Assembly: GCA_964523895.1 (NCBI GenBank)
Contig: CAZGBJ010000010.1
Span: 1 to 64,000, forward strand
Source of the DNA: UBA7359 sp964523895
Lineage (GTDB): Bacteria; Pseudomonadota; Gammaproteobacteria; Eutrophobiales; Eutrophobiaceae
Reading direction: 5' to 3'
DNA: 64,000 nt
Part shown: positions 1-9,026 of the stretch, piece by piece
Position numbering within the stretch: the first letter of the stretch is position 1
Layout of the letters: every line of letters starts with the position of its first letter
Made by a program: the position numbers and the translations under genes
Notes under the pieces: model-generated
The model's input: only the letters and a program-made list of their open reading frames with translations
What the model was told of the DNA's origin: nothing
Databases searched by the model: none

Positions 1-1
1 T

Positions 2-346
2 GAAGACCCCATACTGGACTTTGTGACGGAGATGCTTTCAAACCGCGGATATAAAGTAACAAAGTGCATGAATAGTGAAACGGCATTATCATTGTTTGAA
101 GAAACGCCTGAAAAGTTCAACCTGGTCATTACTGATCAAACCATGCCAAAGCTGACAGGGCTAGATTTATCCAAACGACTTTTGGCTATTCGAGCCGACA
201 TTCCTATTATTCTTTGTTCCGGCTACAGTGAATTAGTAGATGAGGAAAAGGCTAAGTCAATCGGTATCCGTAGTTATCTGAATAAGCCAATTGATCAAAA
301 ACAATTATTGCAGGTGATCAACGATTCGCTGTCCGAAATCTCTTAA
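2..346 (+). CDS. Receiver domain, C-terminal end of a truncated hybrid sensor kinase (partial)
   Basis: The reading frame is open from base 2 and runs off the left edge; a GTG at 23 is only an internal codon. What remains is a nearly complete response-regulator receiver: the phosphoacceptor Asp lies in the motif ITDQTMP, the conserved Thr/Ser is replaced by LCSGY, and the conserved Lys is in NKPID. The same ITDQTMP..TGL pattern ends the 946-residue hybrid kinase near 11.8 kb, so this is probably the tail of a paralogous hybrid kinase. A stand-alone receiver cannot be excluded because the N-terminus is missing. It converges with the MASE1 kinase gene. Confidence 0.8.
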   Translation, partial: EDPILDFVTEMLSNRGYKVTKCMNSETALSLFEETPEKFNLVITDQTMPKLTGLDLSKRLLAIRADIPIILCSGYSELVDEEKAKSIGIRSYLNKPIDQKQLLQVINDSLSEIS

Positions 347-375
347 TCGACATCTACTTTCATTAGACAATTCAT

Positions 376-409
376 CTGGTTAATATTTAATTTGTATTAA
401 TTAACCCAG
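376..409. terminator. Possible bidirectional terminator hairpin
   Basis: CTGGTTAAT at 376-384 pairs with ATTAACCCAG ending at 409, with one bulged base, between two convergent genes. A T-rich tract follows on the plus strand and A/T-rich sequence on the minus strand. The hairpin overlaps the stop codon of the minus-strand kinase. The stem is weak. Confidence 0.3.
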
Positions 410-3250
410 GACTTTTCTTAATTTTTTTGACAAGTCACTCAGTGTGAAAGGTTTTCTAAGTAATTCCGTCTCAGGATCGAGACGACCATGGTGTACCACA
501 GCGTTCTCCGTATAACCTGACATATAGATTATCTTGATGTCAGCTTGTTGCCTGGTTATTTCATCGGCAATATCTTTGCCGCTCATGGTGCCGGTTAATA
601 CAACATCTGTTAACAATAAATTGATATCATTATGTTGAGAAAAAATAGCCAATGCCTCGTTACCATTCCTGGCATTTAGCACGGTATAACCCAGGCTTTC
701 AAGCTGGGTTATATAAAGCTCCAGTAGATTCTTTTCATCCTCTACTAGCAGAATCATCTCTCCTTGTGCCTGCTCTATATTCTGGTTTGGCACAATATTC
801 TGTTTAACTTCTAGTCCATGATATCTCGGTTGATAAAATTTAATACAGGTTCCTTCTCCTTCTTCACTGTAGATATTGATATGCCCTGCTGATTGCTTGG
901 CAAAACCAAAAGCCATACTTAAACCCAAACCACTGCCCTGGCCAACTGCTTTGGTTGTAAAAAATGGTTCATATACATGCTCCAGCGTTTCTTCTGACAT
1001 TCCCTTTCCAGTATCAGTGATTGCCAGCATGACATACTGCCCTGGTGACAGTTCAACGCAATTTTCACAATAAGCATCGTCTAGCCAGACATTAGCTGTT
1101 TCGATGGTTAATTTTCCTCCTTTTGGCATAGCATCCCGGGCATTGATAGCCAAATTCAACAACACATTTTCCATCTGAATCTTGTCGACATTGCACACCC
1201 AAAGTCCACCAGCACAGACTACTTCGATCTCAATATGTTCTCCCAGTGTTCGTTGTAATAGATCATACATATCACGAATCATGACATTAAGATCGAAAAC
1301 TTCCGGTGATAACATCTGTTTACGGGAAAATGCTAATAAACGTTGGGTCAATGTTGCACCTCGTTGCACACCCGTTAAGGCTTGTTCAATATAGTGATTT
1401 GATTTGGTATCATCCAGATTGAGTCGCGTTTTAAGTAATTCGATATTACCAAGAATAACGTTAAGCAGGTTATTAAAGTCATGGGCAATACCACCGGTTA
1501 ATTGGCCTACCGCTTCCAGTTTCCGGGATTGTAATAGTTGTCCTTCTATTGTTTCTCGTTCCACTATCTCGGATTCGAGTAGTTTATTTGCCTTGACGAG
1601 TTCAGAAGTTTTGTTAATCACTTCTTCTTCAAATATATAATTACGGCCAGTCAATACCATCAATAGTCCGATTAAAATTCCGGTAAATAATAATCCACCG
1701 GAAAGGAAATAATAGGGGAGCCAGGATTGATTATTGATTAAATAAGCATTTGTTGGTTCTACTACTAATTTCCATTGTCTGCTTGCAAACTCAATTTTGA
1801 CTGATGTTGCGTATGAATCAGGAGAAAGCACACTTTGATCCGGTAAAGGGGCATCGAAATGACGAAGTTGCGTATTGGTAAATAACAAAGCCGGTTCTGT
1901 GGATGTTTCATCAATCAGCCAGATTCTAAAATGTTCATTATTAAAATCTGTTAACAGCGTATCAATCACATCAGCAATGTAAAATACACTGAGGATATAA
2001 CCATGAATTACATTCGCATCATTATTACCTGACAGCTGTGTAATTTTCCCTGACTTAAACATAGGATAAAAAACCAGAATCCCATACCGGCCAATCGTAT
2101 CCTGAACCAGTTTTATTCGCTCTGTTGCTATTGCTTGCCCATGTTGATTTGCTTTATTCATCGCAATTCTACGTGTCGGATTTGAAGCCAGGTCAAAACC
2201 GAATGCTGCTTCATTCGTGGCAAATGGCTCAATGTAGTCGACAGGCACATAATATTTACGTGTATCTGCCACAATCAGTTTACCCTGAGAGTCTCGTTCT
2301 GTGATTGTAAATCCGGTATATCCTTCTGCTCTGATCGTTTCTTCATAATAATTACGATCTGCATCCATAACGACCGGACTCCATTCGAGAGCTTGAATAT
2401 GAGGATTAGTTTCAATCAAATGGCGTGCGAATTCCTGAAATGTATTTCTACCCACCGCAATATCCGAAGTTAAAAATAATGTTTCTATTGAATGAAGTAT
2501 ATGAATCAGGTTGTCAAAGCCGATGTGTAATGTTCGACCTAACAGCAATGTTTGCTGAGAATAATTTAATTTTTGTTTTATTTTTTCTGATAGTTGTATT
2601 TGATGAGAAAATGCAATCACTATCAGAAACACAAGCACTAATGGCAAGGCTGTTGTATATATACGATTGCGCCAGACATTTGCAGGCTGTGCAAAGAAAA
2701 TCAAAACCAAAGGTGCGAAGATCAGAATACCGATAGTATCGCCCACCCACCATGTCATCCAGTTGATCACTGCCACTTCTAAATCAATCTTGCCCAGTAT
2801 CACCAGGAAACTAACACTTGAAATGGAGTTAATCAGTGAGGCAAGCGGACCACCTAGCAATATAAACAGGATTATTGAGCGACTTGTAGTCAGAGGGTTT
2901 GGAAATCCGAGATATTTGCGTATCAACCATGCGCCTATACAGGCTTGCAATGTGGCTCCCATTCCAATCCACGTACTAATTATAATATTCTGCAGAGTAA
3001 ATGCTTCCGCAGAGTAATAGGCATTCAGGACATTAATCAAAAAGCTGCCGGTAAAGACAGCAGGCCATAGTCTATAACCCAGAATAAGGATAGCCGCTAG
3101 AGAAATGCCTGATGGCGGCCAGATAGCAGTCGCATATCCGGGTTCAACTGCTAATCTCAGACCCAGATACCCTGTTACACAGTAGGACAGTGCCAAAACT
3201 AGAAAAGCCAGGAAATAGTGCGTTTTGGAATGTATTAACTGTGTGCTCAT
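401..3250 (-). CDS. MASE1-CHASE hybrid sensor histidine kinase with C-terminal receiver
   Basis: Membrane-bound hybrid kinase of 949 residues. The first ~210 residues are a multi-helix MASE1 sensor (hallmark WPPSGISLA). A CHASE-type extracytoplasmic domain follows at ~230-500 (LEWSPVV, then YYEETIRAEGY), bounded by a helix near 515-540. The HisKA phosphoacceptor is in GGIAHDFNNLLN (~590). ATP-binding motifs are NLAINARDAM, TDTGKGMS and GQGSGLGLS. A receiver occupies ~832-949 with its Asp near 882 in LLTDVVL. All catalytic residues look intact. It is transcribed alone, converging with the partial receiver and diverging from the HTH-receiver gene. The ligand of the CHASE domain is unknown. Confidence 0.93.
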   Translation of the reverse strand: MSTQLIHSKTHYFLAFLVLALSYCVTGYLGLRLAVEPGYATAIWPPSGISLAAILILGYRLWPAVFTGSFLINVLNAYYSAEAFTLQNIIISTWIGMGATLQACIGAWLIRKYLGFPNPLTTSRSIILFILLGGPLASLINSISSVSFLVILGKIDLEVAVINWMTWWVGDTIGILIFAPLVLIFFAQPANVWRNRIYTTALPLVLVFLIVIAFSHQIQLSEKIKQKLNYSQQTLLLGRTLHIGFDNLIHILHSIETLFLTSDIAVGRNTFQEFARHLIETNPHIQALEWSPVVMDADRNYYEETIRAEGYTGFTITERDSQGKLIVADTRKYYVPVDYIEPFATNEAAFGFDLASNPTRRIAMNKANQHGQAIATERIKLVQDTIGRYGILVFYPMFKSGKITQLSGNNDANVIHGYILSVFYIADVIDTLLTDFNNEHFRIWLIDETSTEPALLFTNTQLRHFDAPLPDQSVLSPDSYATSVKIEFASRQWKLVVEPTNAYLINNQSWLPYYFLSGGLLFTGILIGLLMVLTGRNYIFEEEVINKTSELVKANKLLESEIVERETIEGQLLQSRKLEAVGQLTGGIAHDFNNLLNVILGNIELLKTRLNLDDTKSNHYIEQALTGVQRGATLTQRLLAFSRKQMLSPEVFDLNVMIRDMYDLLQRTLGEHIEIEVVCAGGLWVCNVDKIQMENVLLNLAINARDAMPKGGKLTIETANVWLDDAYCENCVELSPGQYVMLAITDTGKGMSEETLEHVYEPFFTTKAVGQGSGLGLSMAFGFAKQSAGHINIYSEEGEGTCIKFYQPRYHGLEVKQNIVPNQNIEQAQGEMILLVEDEKNLLELYITQLESLGYTVLNARNGNEALAIFSQHNDINLLLTDVVLTGTMSGKDIADEITRQQADIKIIYMSGYTENAVVHHGRLDPETELLRKPFTLSDLSKKLRKVLG

Positions 3251-3896
3251 GGTTAATTTAGTGCAATTTAAAGTATTTTGATTGTTATATCGGTAGCGTA
3301 CTATTGAACTGTAGTTAATCCTAAGGATTGGAGAATAACACTATGTTTGCAGATACGAAATATAGACTGTGCGTAAAACAGCCCCAATACTAAAAAATGT
3401 TTGTAAAGTAAAATAAAATAAAAGGGGCTGTCCCAGATAAAACATCGAGCCTTACAAATTAAGTCTGGCAAATTGAACTGATGCCATTATCAATAAAGTT
3501 AGAATAATTCTACTTCTGTATTTTATCGTTACTGAAATATTCGGTATTTTAACACTGGTTTTATTGCCGTTAATTATTATCTACGGGCGGGTTTAGTATC
3601 CGGCTAATATTTTCATAAGGCTATCTGCATCAATCGTGTTGTTCCAGACAAGGGGAAGTTCCTGTCTTAAGTTAGGCATCATAACAATCAGCAAGCAGTC
3701 AATTTTCCTTACCCGTCTCTGTAAAAACTAATTTTTTGTTAAACAGACGCTAAAGTTTCTGGTTAAACCTCCGATAACCAAGAATATCAAGAATTCATAA
3801 GAAACAAAGAAAACAAAAGTTTTGAAGATAGTTGCGAAACAGTAACTTAAGTTATTGATTTTATTTAAACATATTACGAATTAATAAAGGATTTTT
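3251..3896. other. Intergenic region without a convincing gene
   Basis: This 646-base A+T-rich stretch separates the divergent kinase and HTH-receiver genes, so it should contain both promoters. An 8-bp inverted repeat (ACAGCCCC at 3378-3385, GGGGCTGT at 3424-3431) lies near the left side; the right arm continues as TGTCCCAGATAAAA, a 14-mer that recurs at 12745-12758. A short open frame on the minus strand (stop at 3593-3595) has no recognisable product. Confidence 0.5.
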
Positions 3897-4520
3897 GTGA
3901 AAACGACGGGTAAAGAAAAAGCCTATTTAACCTCGAATGATGTGGCCGTGATGATGATGGTTTCATCTACGACAGTTCGCCAGTGGAGCCAATCTGGATC
4001 GTTAATCGCGCATATCACGCCCGGTGGTCACCGCCGTTTTTTGCGTCGGGATGTTGAGCGTTTTGCTATGAATAAAGGCATGACCTTACAAGCAGCTAAC
4101 AATGACAGACTACGTATTCTTATTGTTGACGATGACGTGCAGTTTACAAGATTCATTGTTGAATTGTTAACAATGAATATAGAAATCGTGGAGATCGAAG
4201 TTGCTCATGATGGTTTTGATGCAGGTCAAAAAGTCAGAGTGTTCGAACCTGACATCATCTTGCTTGATTTAATAATGCCTGGATTGGACGGGTTCGAAGT
4301 ATGCCAGCGTTTGAAATCACACCCGACGACTAAATCTATACGTATTATCGCCATCTCTGGTTTTGACTCAAAAGAAAATGTAGAAAAAGTTCTTAAAGCT
4401 GGTGCCGAGATATGTTTCAGTAAACCGATACAGGCAAAAGCATTGCTTCAGGCAATAGGCATTAAACCCGAGCCATCTATTCGTATGCCGTCGGACAATC
4501 AGGCAAGAGGAAATATGTAA
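3897..4520 (+). CDS. Excisionase/MerR-like HTH fused to a response-regulator receiver (paralog A)
   Basis: Residues ~9-62 form a small winged HTH of the excisionase/MerR/BldC type (TVRQWSQSG, then PGGHRRFLRRDVE). Residues ~72-195 are a receiver with the acidic pocket IVDDD and a phosphoacceptor Asp at 124 in ILLDLIMPGLDG, and a conserved Lys in FSKPI. The HTH comes first, the reverse of the usual OmpR/NarL order. The start is GTG at 3897. Two paralogs with the same layout lie in this cluster (6621-7259 and 12136-12726). The stop overlaps the ATG of a 31-codon ORF (TAATG), so it is probably co-transcribed with the methyl-accepting gene. Role inferred: phosphorylation-controlled DNA binding. 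Confidence 0.88.
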   Translation: MKTTGKEKAYLTSNDVAVMMMVSSTTVRQWSQSGSLIAHITPGGHRRFLRRDVERFAMNKGMTLQAANNDRLRILIVDDDVQFTRFIVELLTMNIEIVEIEVAHDGFDAGQKVRVFEPDIILLDLIMPGLDGFEVCQRLKSHPTTKSIRIIAISGFDSKENVEKVLKAGAEICFSKPIQAKALLQAIGIKPEPSIRMPSDNQARGNM

Positions 4521-4615
4521 TGCTCTTATCTGAATTTATAAACACTGAAGTAGATATTAGTGATTTAGATGATCTATCGAAAACAGAAACAGAAATGTTG
4601 AAAGAAAAATGCTGA
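4520..4615 (+). CDS. 31-codon ORF, the split-off N-terminus of the downstream methyl-accepting protein
   Basis: Begins at an ATG overlapping the upstream stop (TAATG) and ends in a TGA that overlaps the next start (ATG at 4609, TGA at 4613-4615). The product is acidic (LSEFINTEVDISDLDDL). Removing one copy of the 14-bp tandem duplication at 4595-4622 fuses this ORF in frame with the 421-residue protein, so it is best read as a frameshifted N-terminal extension. Translational coupling would now drive the downstream gene. It is too short to assign a function. Confidence 0.55.
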   Translation: MLLSEFINTEVDISDLDDLSKTETEMLKEKC

Positions 4616-4622
4616 AAGAAAA
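4595..4622 (+). repeat. 14-bp tandem duplication at a gene start
   Basis: ATGTTGAAAGAAAA (4595-4608) is followed directly by ATGCTGAAAGAAAA (4609-4622), one mismatch apart. Fourteen bases is not a multiple of three, so the duplication changes the reading frame; the ATG of the second copy is the start of the methyl-accepting protein. Confidence 0.85.
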
Positions 4623-5874
4623 ATCAAACTCGAAAAAAGAACTATCAATGCTAACCGTATTTTGGCCAGCAATGTCATCGCCTTTATTCTTCATGGCGTT
4701 GTGGATTTACCCTGGAATTATCACTGCATGCTTAATATTCATATTGATTTTTAGTGGCTGGTTATTTACCACAATTAAGCAATGGAAAAACTACAATAAT
4801 TTGCAATTAAAAATAGCGAGTGATGAAAAATTAAGAAAAAAATTGAACGATCAATATCAATATAAAATCAATAACGTTGAACATATCATTCGAGAACAAA
4901 TAAAAATAATAGACGATGAATTTTGTCAGATCCGCCATATTCAAGGTGATTCTATAGCTGGTATGCACAACAGTTTCACCGGGCTTGAATGCGAAGCGCG
5001 AGGACAGGAAGACCTTGTGCAAAAACTTATAGAAACTATTTCCGCACACAAGAAAACTGATAGTGATAGTGATAGTGATAGTGATAGTGATGGGGGGCAC
5101 ACACTAATTAACGAGGCTTTGGATTTAGTACAAACGATAGTGAACAACATAGTAGATTTAGGTGATGACAGTCTTGAATTAGTAAATGCTATCTCTTCCT
5201 TACAGGAACAAATGGCAGAAATACAAAGATTTCTTGCCGAGATCGATTCCATTAGTTCACAAACAACCCTTTTAGCCTTGAACGCAAGTATTGAAGCAGC
5301 AAGAGCAGGTGGAGCCGGGAAAGGTTTCGCGGTAGTAGCCGATGAGGTTCGCGCATTATCGAATCGGAGTACTGAGTTCAGTAACCATATCCGTGTCCAA
5401 TACACAGGTTCAAAGGAAACGATGAATCACGCCAGTAATATCGTTGGCAGGATGGCTGCACGAGATATAGAGATGACCTTAAAAACAAGAAATCGTTTCT
5501 CTGAAATGATGGATGAGATGGACGATAAGAATAGTAAAGTAGCAAATCAACTAGAGGTGGTATCAACTATCTCAGATCAAATCAGTCAACATGTAGGTGT
5601 TGCGATACGTTCACTTCAGTTTGAGGATATGACCAGTCAGTTATTTGATCACATCAAAAAACGAATCGATACATTACATATCGCTCTGGATGCTAACAGT
5701 AAATTCTGTAATGGCTTGCGACTTGTTAACGACCTGGAAACAGGAACACATGTAAATGATGCCGAAGACCACTGCCAGGAAATTATAAATGAATTAGACA
5801 ATGCTTTGGAAAAGACAAAACGTAAACCTGTTGGGCAAAACGGCATGGAAGATGGAGAAATAGAATTATTTTGA
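4609..5874 (+). CDS. Methyl-accepting chemotaxis-type transducer without a large sensor domain
   Basis: A hydrophobic N-terminal segment (~residues 15-55, probably two helices) is followed by a coiled-coil region and the MCP signalling domain. The hairpin tip is recognisable in SSQTTLLALNASIEAARAG and GKGFAVVADEVRALSNRS. There is almost no sequence between the two helices, so it probably senses within the membrane, the cytoplasm or through a partner. A run of Asp-Ser pairs encoded by a hexamer repeat sits near residues 150-163. It reads as a CheW/CheA-class adaptor target; no che genes are in the window. The start at ATG 4609 is likely reached by reinitiation after the 31-codon ORF. Confidence 0.85.
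   Translation: MLKEKSNSKKELSMLTVFWPAMSSPLFFMALWIYPGIITACLIFILIFSGWLFTTIKQWKNYNNLQLKIASDEKLRKKLNDQYQYKINNVEHIIREQIKIIDDEFCQIRHIQGDSIAGMHNSFTGLECEARGQEDLVQKLIETISAHKKTDSDSDSDSDSDGGHTLINEALDLVQTIVNNIVDLGDDSLELVNAISSLQEQMAEIQRFLAEIDSISSQTTLLALNASIEAARAGGAGKGFAVVADEVRALSNRSTEFSNHIRVQYTGSKETMNHASNIVGRMAARDIEMTLKTRNRFSEMMDEMDDKNSKVANQLEVVSTISDQISQHVGVAIRSLQFEDMTSQLFDHIKKRIDTLHIALDANSKFCNGLRLVNDLETGTHVNDAEDHCQEIINELDNALEKTKRKPVGQNGMEDGEIELF
5059..5097 (+). repeat. GATAGT hexamer microsatellite followed by G6
   Basis: Five copies of GATAGT plus GAT (5059-5091) encode alternating Asp-Ser in the methyl-accepting protein; a run of six G follows at 5092-5097. Changes in hexamer number would alter linker length without frameshift, whereas slippage in the G tract would break the frame. 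Confidence 0.85.
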
Positions 5875-5947
5875 TGCGTCCAAACAATAGAAGATGATTT
5901 AACATGAATTAAAAACTATTTATAAAGCTTCACAGGGAGATTAAATA

Positions 5948-6343
5948 ATGCCAAAGATACTTGTTGTTGATGATGAAGAACCTATGCGTTCTCTTATATA
6001 TGATGTGCTTGAGTGTGATGACTATGAGATCGTGCTTGCAGATAATGTACAGGAAGCCTACAAACATTTTCATAGTGTTGATTTAATAATTACGGATCTA
6101 GTCATGCCAGATAAAAATGGACTGGATCTGATAATTGATTTTAAAAAAGAACGGCCAGAAATACCTATTATAGCAATCTCCGGTGGCGGCGGAATAAACG
6201 GACGATTTGAATATCTGCCTATTACCAAGTTAATTGGTGCAGATCTGGTCATGGCTAAACCATTCCAGGCGATTGAGCTGAAAGAAAAGGTCTCAGAGTT
6301 ACTGGCTGAACATCAGCTTACTGAAACCAATACTGTAAACTAA
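5948..6343 (+). CDS. Single-domain response regulator (CheY-like receiver)
   Basis: The 131 residues form only a receiver: acidic pocket VVDDEE, phosphoacceptor Asp50 in LIITDLVMP, the conserved Thr position replaced by Ser in AISGGGG, and Lys in MAKPF. There is no output domain, so it should act through protein contacts, for example as a phosphorelay intermediate for the hybrid kinases nearby or as a partner of the methyl-accepting protein just upstream. A ribosome site (AGGGAG) stands before the ATG. The glycine-rich GGGG after the Ser is unusual for a chemotaxis CheY. Confidence 0.88.
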   Translation: MPKILVVDDEEPMRSLIYDVLECDDYEIVLADNVQEAYKHFHSVDLIITDLVMPDKNGLDLIIDFKKERPEIPIIAISGGGGINGRFEYLPITKLIGADLVMAKPFQAIELKEKVSELLAEHQLTETNTVN

Positions 6344-6620
6344 ATTTAGTTCTAGTTTCCTTATATTTTTATATAAAAATCAATAAACAAGCATAATAAC
6401 TTCATATAAATTATCTGAAATAGTAACGATAATCTCCGTCCTACTTTAATTTTCATCTTATGAAAGTGTGATAAATCCTCAAGCAATTTAAAACAAGCCC
6501 GATATAAATAATTGTATAAAATTAATTATTAATATTTAATTAAATTATATACTTACAATATATTAAAGAATAAAACGATATAAACGATAAAAAAGAATGA
6601 AAAGGAGAAATTTATAAGTT

Positions 6621-7259
6621 ATGCTTGCTATATTAAACCTGTCAGACATAGGAAATAGCTATCTCATGCCATACAAGCGGAAACAGTATTACAAAACTAG
6701 TGAAGTAGCACAGATGCTGATGGTGTCGACCATTACGATTCGTCAATGGGAAAACAAGGGCAAACTAAAGGCAGTTATGACGCTCGGTGGGCACCGTCGT
6801 TTTTTACACAGTGATATCGAAAAATTTGCTCGTAAAAATAATCTGAGCTTACAGTTTTCTGATGAAGGTATGTTACGCGTATTAGTAGTTGATGATGATG
6901 AACAGTTAGGAAATTATCTGTTTGATTTATTGCAAGGACTTCCCACAGAGATCGAAGTAAAAGTTGCACGTGATGGATTTGCTGCTGGTGGATTAGTCTA
7001 TTCATTTTCTCCTCATATCGTATTGCTTGATTTGATGATGTCCGGTCTTGATGGATTTCAGGTATGCAAAGAAATTAAACAAGAACATGGGATGAGAAAT
7101 ATTCGTGTTATTGCCATGACTGGATTTCATAGCGAAGAGAACATTAAGAAAATCATTTCACAAGGCGTGGAAACATGTTTGAAAAAACCGTTTGAACCGG
7201 AGCAACTCTATGATGCAATGGGGATTGATTATCAAAAAATTGTTAACCCGGTTAATTAA
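6621..7259 (+). CDS. Excisionase/MerR-like HTH fused to a receiver (paralog B)
   Basis: Same layout as the paralog at 3897-4520: HTH (TIRQWENKG, LGGHRRFLHSDIE) then receiver (VVDDDEQ; Asp in LLDLMMSGLDG; Lys in KKPFE). Homology with the two paralogs begins at an internal ATG (6666, MPYKRK), but the only strong ribosome site, AAAGGAGA, precedes the ATG at 6621, so the longer start is kept with doubt. The receiver carries Ser where most receivers have Pro after the phosphoacceptor (MMSG instead of IMPG). It is a monocistronic gene between the CheY-like and HD-GYP genes. Confidence 0.86.
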   Translation: MLAILNLSDIGNSYLMPYKRKQYYKTSEVAQMLMVSTITIRQWENKGKLKAVMTLGGHRRFLHSDIEKFARKNNLSLQFSDEGMLRVLVVDDDEQLGNYLFDLLQGLPTEIEVKVARDGFAAGGLVYSFSPHIVLLDLMMSGLDGFQVCKEIKQEHGMRNIRVIAMTGFHSEENIKKIISQGVETCLKKPFEPEQLYDAMGIDYQKIVNPVN

Positions 7260-7441
7260 TAATGCTTAATAACTAAAACTGAAAGGTTTTAACAGTATTG
7301 TTTTTTTTCAATGCATTCTGAAAGAATATTTATTAAAAGATTTAAATTATGATTTTTTGCAGGTAATACGAGTCAGTTAAGCACAGTATAAATAGTGTTT
7401 AATAATTTTTATTTAATTAATCGAGTAAATGAGGATGAAAC

Positions 7442-8518
7442 ATGAAAGCAGCTTCTCTTAATTCAGATAAGTCTCCTTATCAGGTGTTAATTGTCGATGA
7501 TGAGGCAGAACAGCGTGTGCTTGAACGGGATATTCTTGACAGCGATATATTTAATGTTGTGGAAACAGTAAATGGTTCCGAAGCGATCAAGATTATTAAA
7601 GAACAGGAATTTGATGTTGTTTTACTGGATAGACACATGCCGGGCATGAGTGGTGATGAAGTATGCCGTCATATTCGTGAGATTGATGGTGACCATTTTC
7701 TTCCAATTATTATGATTACCGGTGATGCGCCAGATTTTGTTATGCATAAAAATTTACGTGGTTATGCTAATGACTATATACGCAAACCTTACTCTCCGGT
7801 TGAACTGATTGCCCGGGTGAAATCAGCAGCAATGCTTAAACGTAAAACAGACCAACTGGAAAGTATTGAATCGATCCTTTATTCACTTGCGCGTATGGTT
7901 GAGGCCAAAGACGGTGAAACGGGTGATCACTGTAGCCGTCTTGTTCATATTTGTACTGTCTTTGGTGAGGCTCTCGGGCTAGATAAACAGGACATAACTG
8001 CCCTGCGTCGTGGGGGTGTTTTACATGATATAGGTAAGATAGGTATTCCGGATCGGATACTTTTAAAGAAGGGTTCTTTGGATGAAAATGAAATGCATGT
8101 TATGCGTCAGCATGTACTGATTGGTTATGAACTTTGCCAGAGCCTTAAATCATTAAGATCAACGCTACCAATTATCAAACACCATCACGAACGTTTCAAT
8201 GGCAGTGGCTATCCATGCGGTCTTGCAGGTAATGATATACCTTTGCTAGCCAGAATTTTTCAGATTGCTGACATATACGATGCCCTTACCAATGAGCGTG
8301 TTTATAAAAAGGCATTTTCTTTGGAGAAGACTATCGCCATTTTTGAAGAAGAAACTAAAAAAGGTTGGCGCGACCCGGAACTTGTTTCAGTATTTTTTGA
8401 AATTCTTCAGAAAAGACCAGACGATTTGATATTGCTTGATAATGATGAACAAATTATGACAGAAGAGAAAACTTTAAAAAAGATATTAGATGCAGAGTTA
8501 TTGGTAGCTAATCAATAA
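7442..8518 (+). CDS. Response regulator with HD-GYP phosphodiesterase output (RpfG-like)
   Basis: A receiver (residues ~13-130, phosphoacceptor Asp63 in VLLDRHMPG) is joined to an HD-GYP domain (~150-340). The metal ligands and signature are present: HD at 195-196 in GGVLHDIGKIG, HHE at 248-250, and GYP at 256-258 within RFNGSGYP. Proteins of this class hydrolyse cyclic di-GMP, so this gene links phosphorelay input to second-messenger turnover. No GGDEF or EAL protein is in the window. ATG with an upstream GAGGATGA ribosome site. Confidence 0.92.
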   Translation: MKAASLNSDKSPYQVLIVDDEAEQRVLERDILDSDIFNVVETVNGSEAIKIIKEQEFDVVLLDRHMPGMSGDEVCRHIREIDGDHFLPIIMITGDAPDFVMHKNLRGYANDYIRKPYSPVELIARVKSAAMLKRKTDQLESIESILYSLARMVEAKDGETGDHCSRLVHICTVFGEALGLDKQDITALRRGGVLHDIGKIGIPDRILLKKGSLDENEMHVMRQHVLIGYELCQSLKSLRSTLPIIKHHHERFNGSGYPCGLAGNDIPLLARIFQIADIYDALTNERVYKKAFSLEKTIAIFEEETKKGWRDPELVSVFFEILQKRPDDLILLDNDEQIMTEEKTLKKILDAELLVANQ

Positions 8519-8634
8519 TTACGTTTGATACGACTAAATCGTAGATAATTAAAATTATCTATTACTTGATTAAGAAAGATGGATAATTTTCGTTATGTTT
8601 TTATAACAGACTAAACTTTTAATTAAAGGCGTGA

Positions 8635-8993
8635 ATTCAATTTGTAAGTGCAACTCTTAACGAGTTGGTTAGTGGGTAAGCTACGGTATGATACGTAGCT
8701 TTCTCTGACCAGCAAGAAAGAGGAGCACAATGAGATACACACAGCTTACCCAAGAAGAACGATACCAAATTGCAGCACTTTTGAAAGCAGAACATGACCA
8801 AACTGAAATAGCGATGATATTGAGACGACATAAATCGACCATTAGTCGAGAAATTCGACGTAATACTGAACTTCGTGACCCAGAAGGAAATCAACCGAGC
8901 CATGAATAGATTAAACAATCGATCAAGAAAATGTCTTGGTATTAAAATGCCGAATCCAGGCATCAGCCCATCTGTTGCACTTGTGAGTTGAAT
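8635..8993 (+). mobile_element. Internally deleted IS30-family element (about 360 bp)
   Basis: The ends are inverted repeats: ATTCAATTTGTAAGTGCAAC at 8635-8654 matches the complement of 8974-8993 at about 16 of 20 positions. Inside are the start of an IS30-type transposase and, after a large deletion, its extreme C-terminus (LNNRSRKCLGIKMPN, a characteristic IS30 ending). No catalytic DDE core remains, so the element can only move if a full-length transposase acts in trans. It sits directly against the 5' end of the multi-PAS kinase gene. Confidence 0.82.
8730..8909 (+). pseudogene. IS30-family transposase, N-terminal HTH fragment
   Basis: ATG at 8730, with AGGAG upstream, opens a 59-codon frame beginning MRYTQLTQEERYQI and containing the HTH (HKSTISREIRRN) typical of IS30 transposases. 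A TAG at 8907 ends it. The C-terminal peptide follows immediately in another frame (from the ATG at 8903), so the internal deletion also shifted the frame. Confidence 0.85.
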
Positions 8994-9026
8994 CCGCGAG
9001 ATTATTTTAAGTCAACAAAAAATATT

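Noticed and set aside
876..3017. Several open frames on the plus strand inside the MASE1 kinase gene
   Set aside because: They are antisense to a well-conserved hybrid kinase, have no ribosome sites and no recognisable domains.
3593..3712. Short minus-strand frame in the 3.3-3.9 kb gap
   Set aside because: Fewer than 50 codons, no ribosome site and no recognisable family; not enough to call a gene.
4831..5566. Minus-strand frames with Ser/Thr-Ile runs opposite the methyl-accepting gene
   Set aside because: The runs are only the complement of the GATAGT repeat and the MCP hairpin; shadows.
8637..8963. 108-codon minus-strand frame across the IS30 remnant
   Set aside because: It spans the deletion junction and both inverted repeats; the transposase fragments read on the plus strand.
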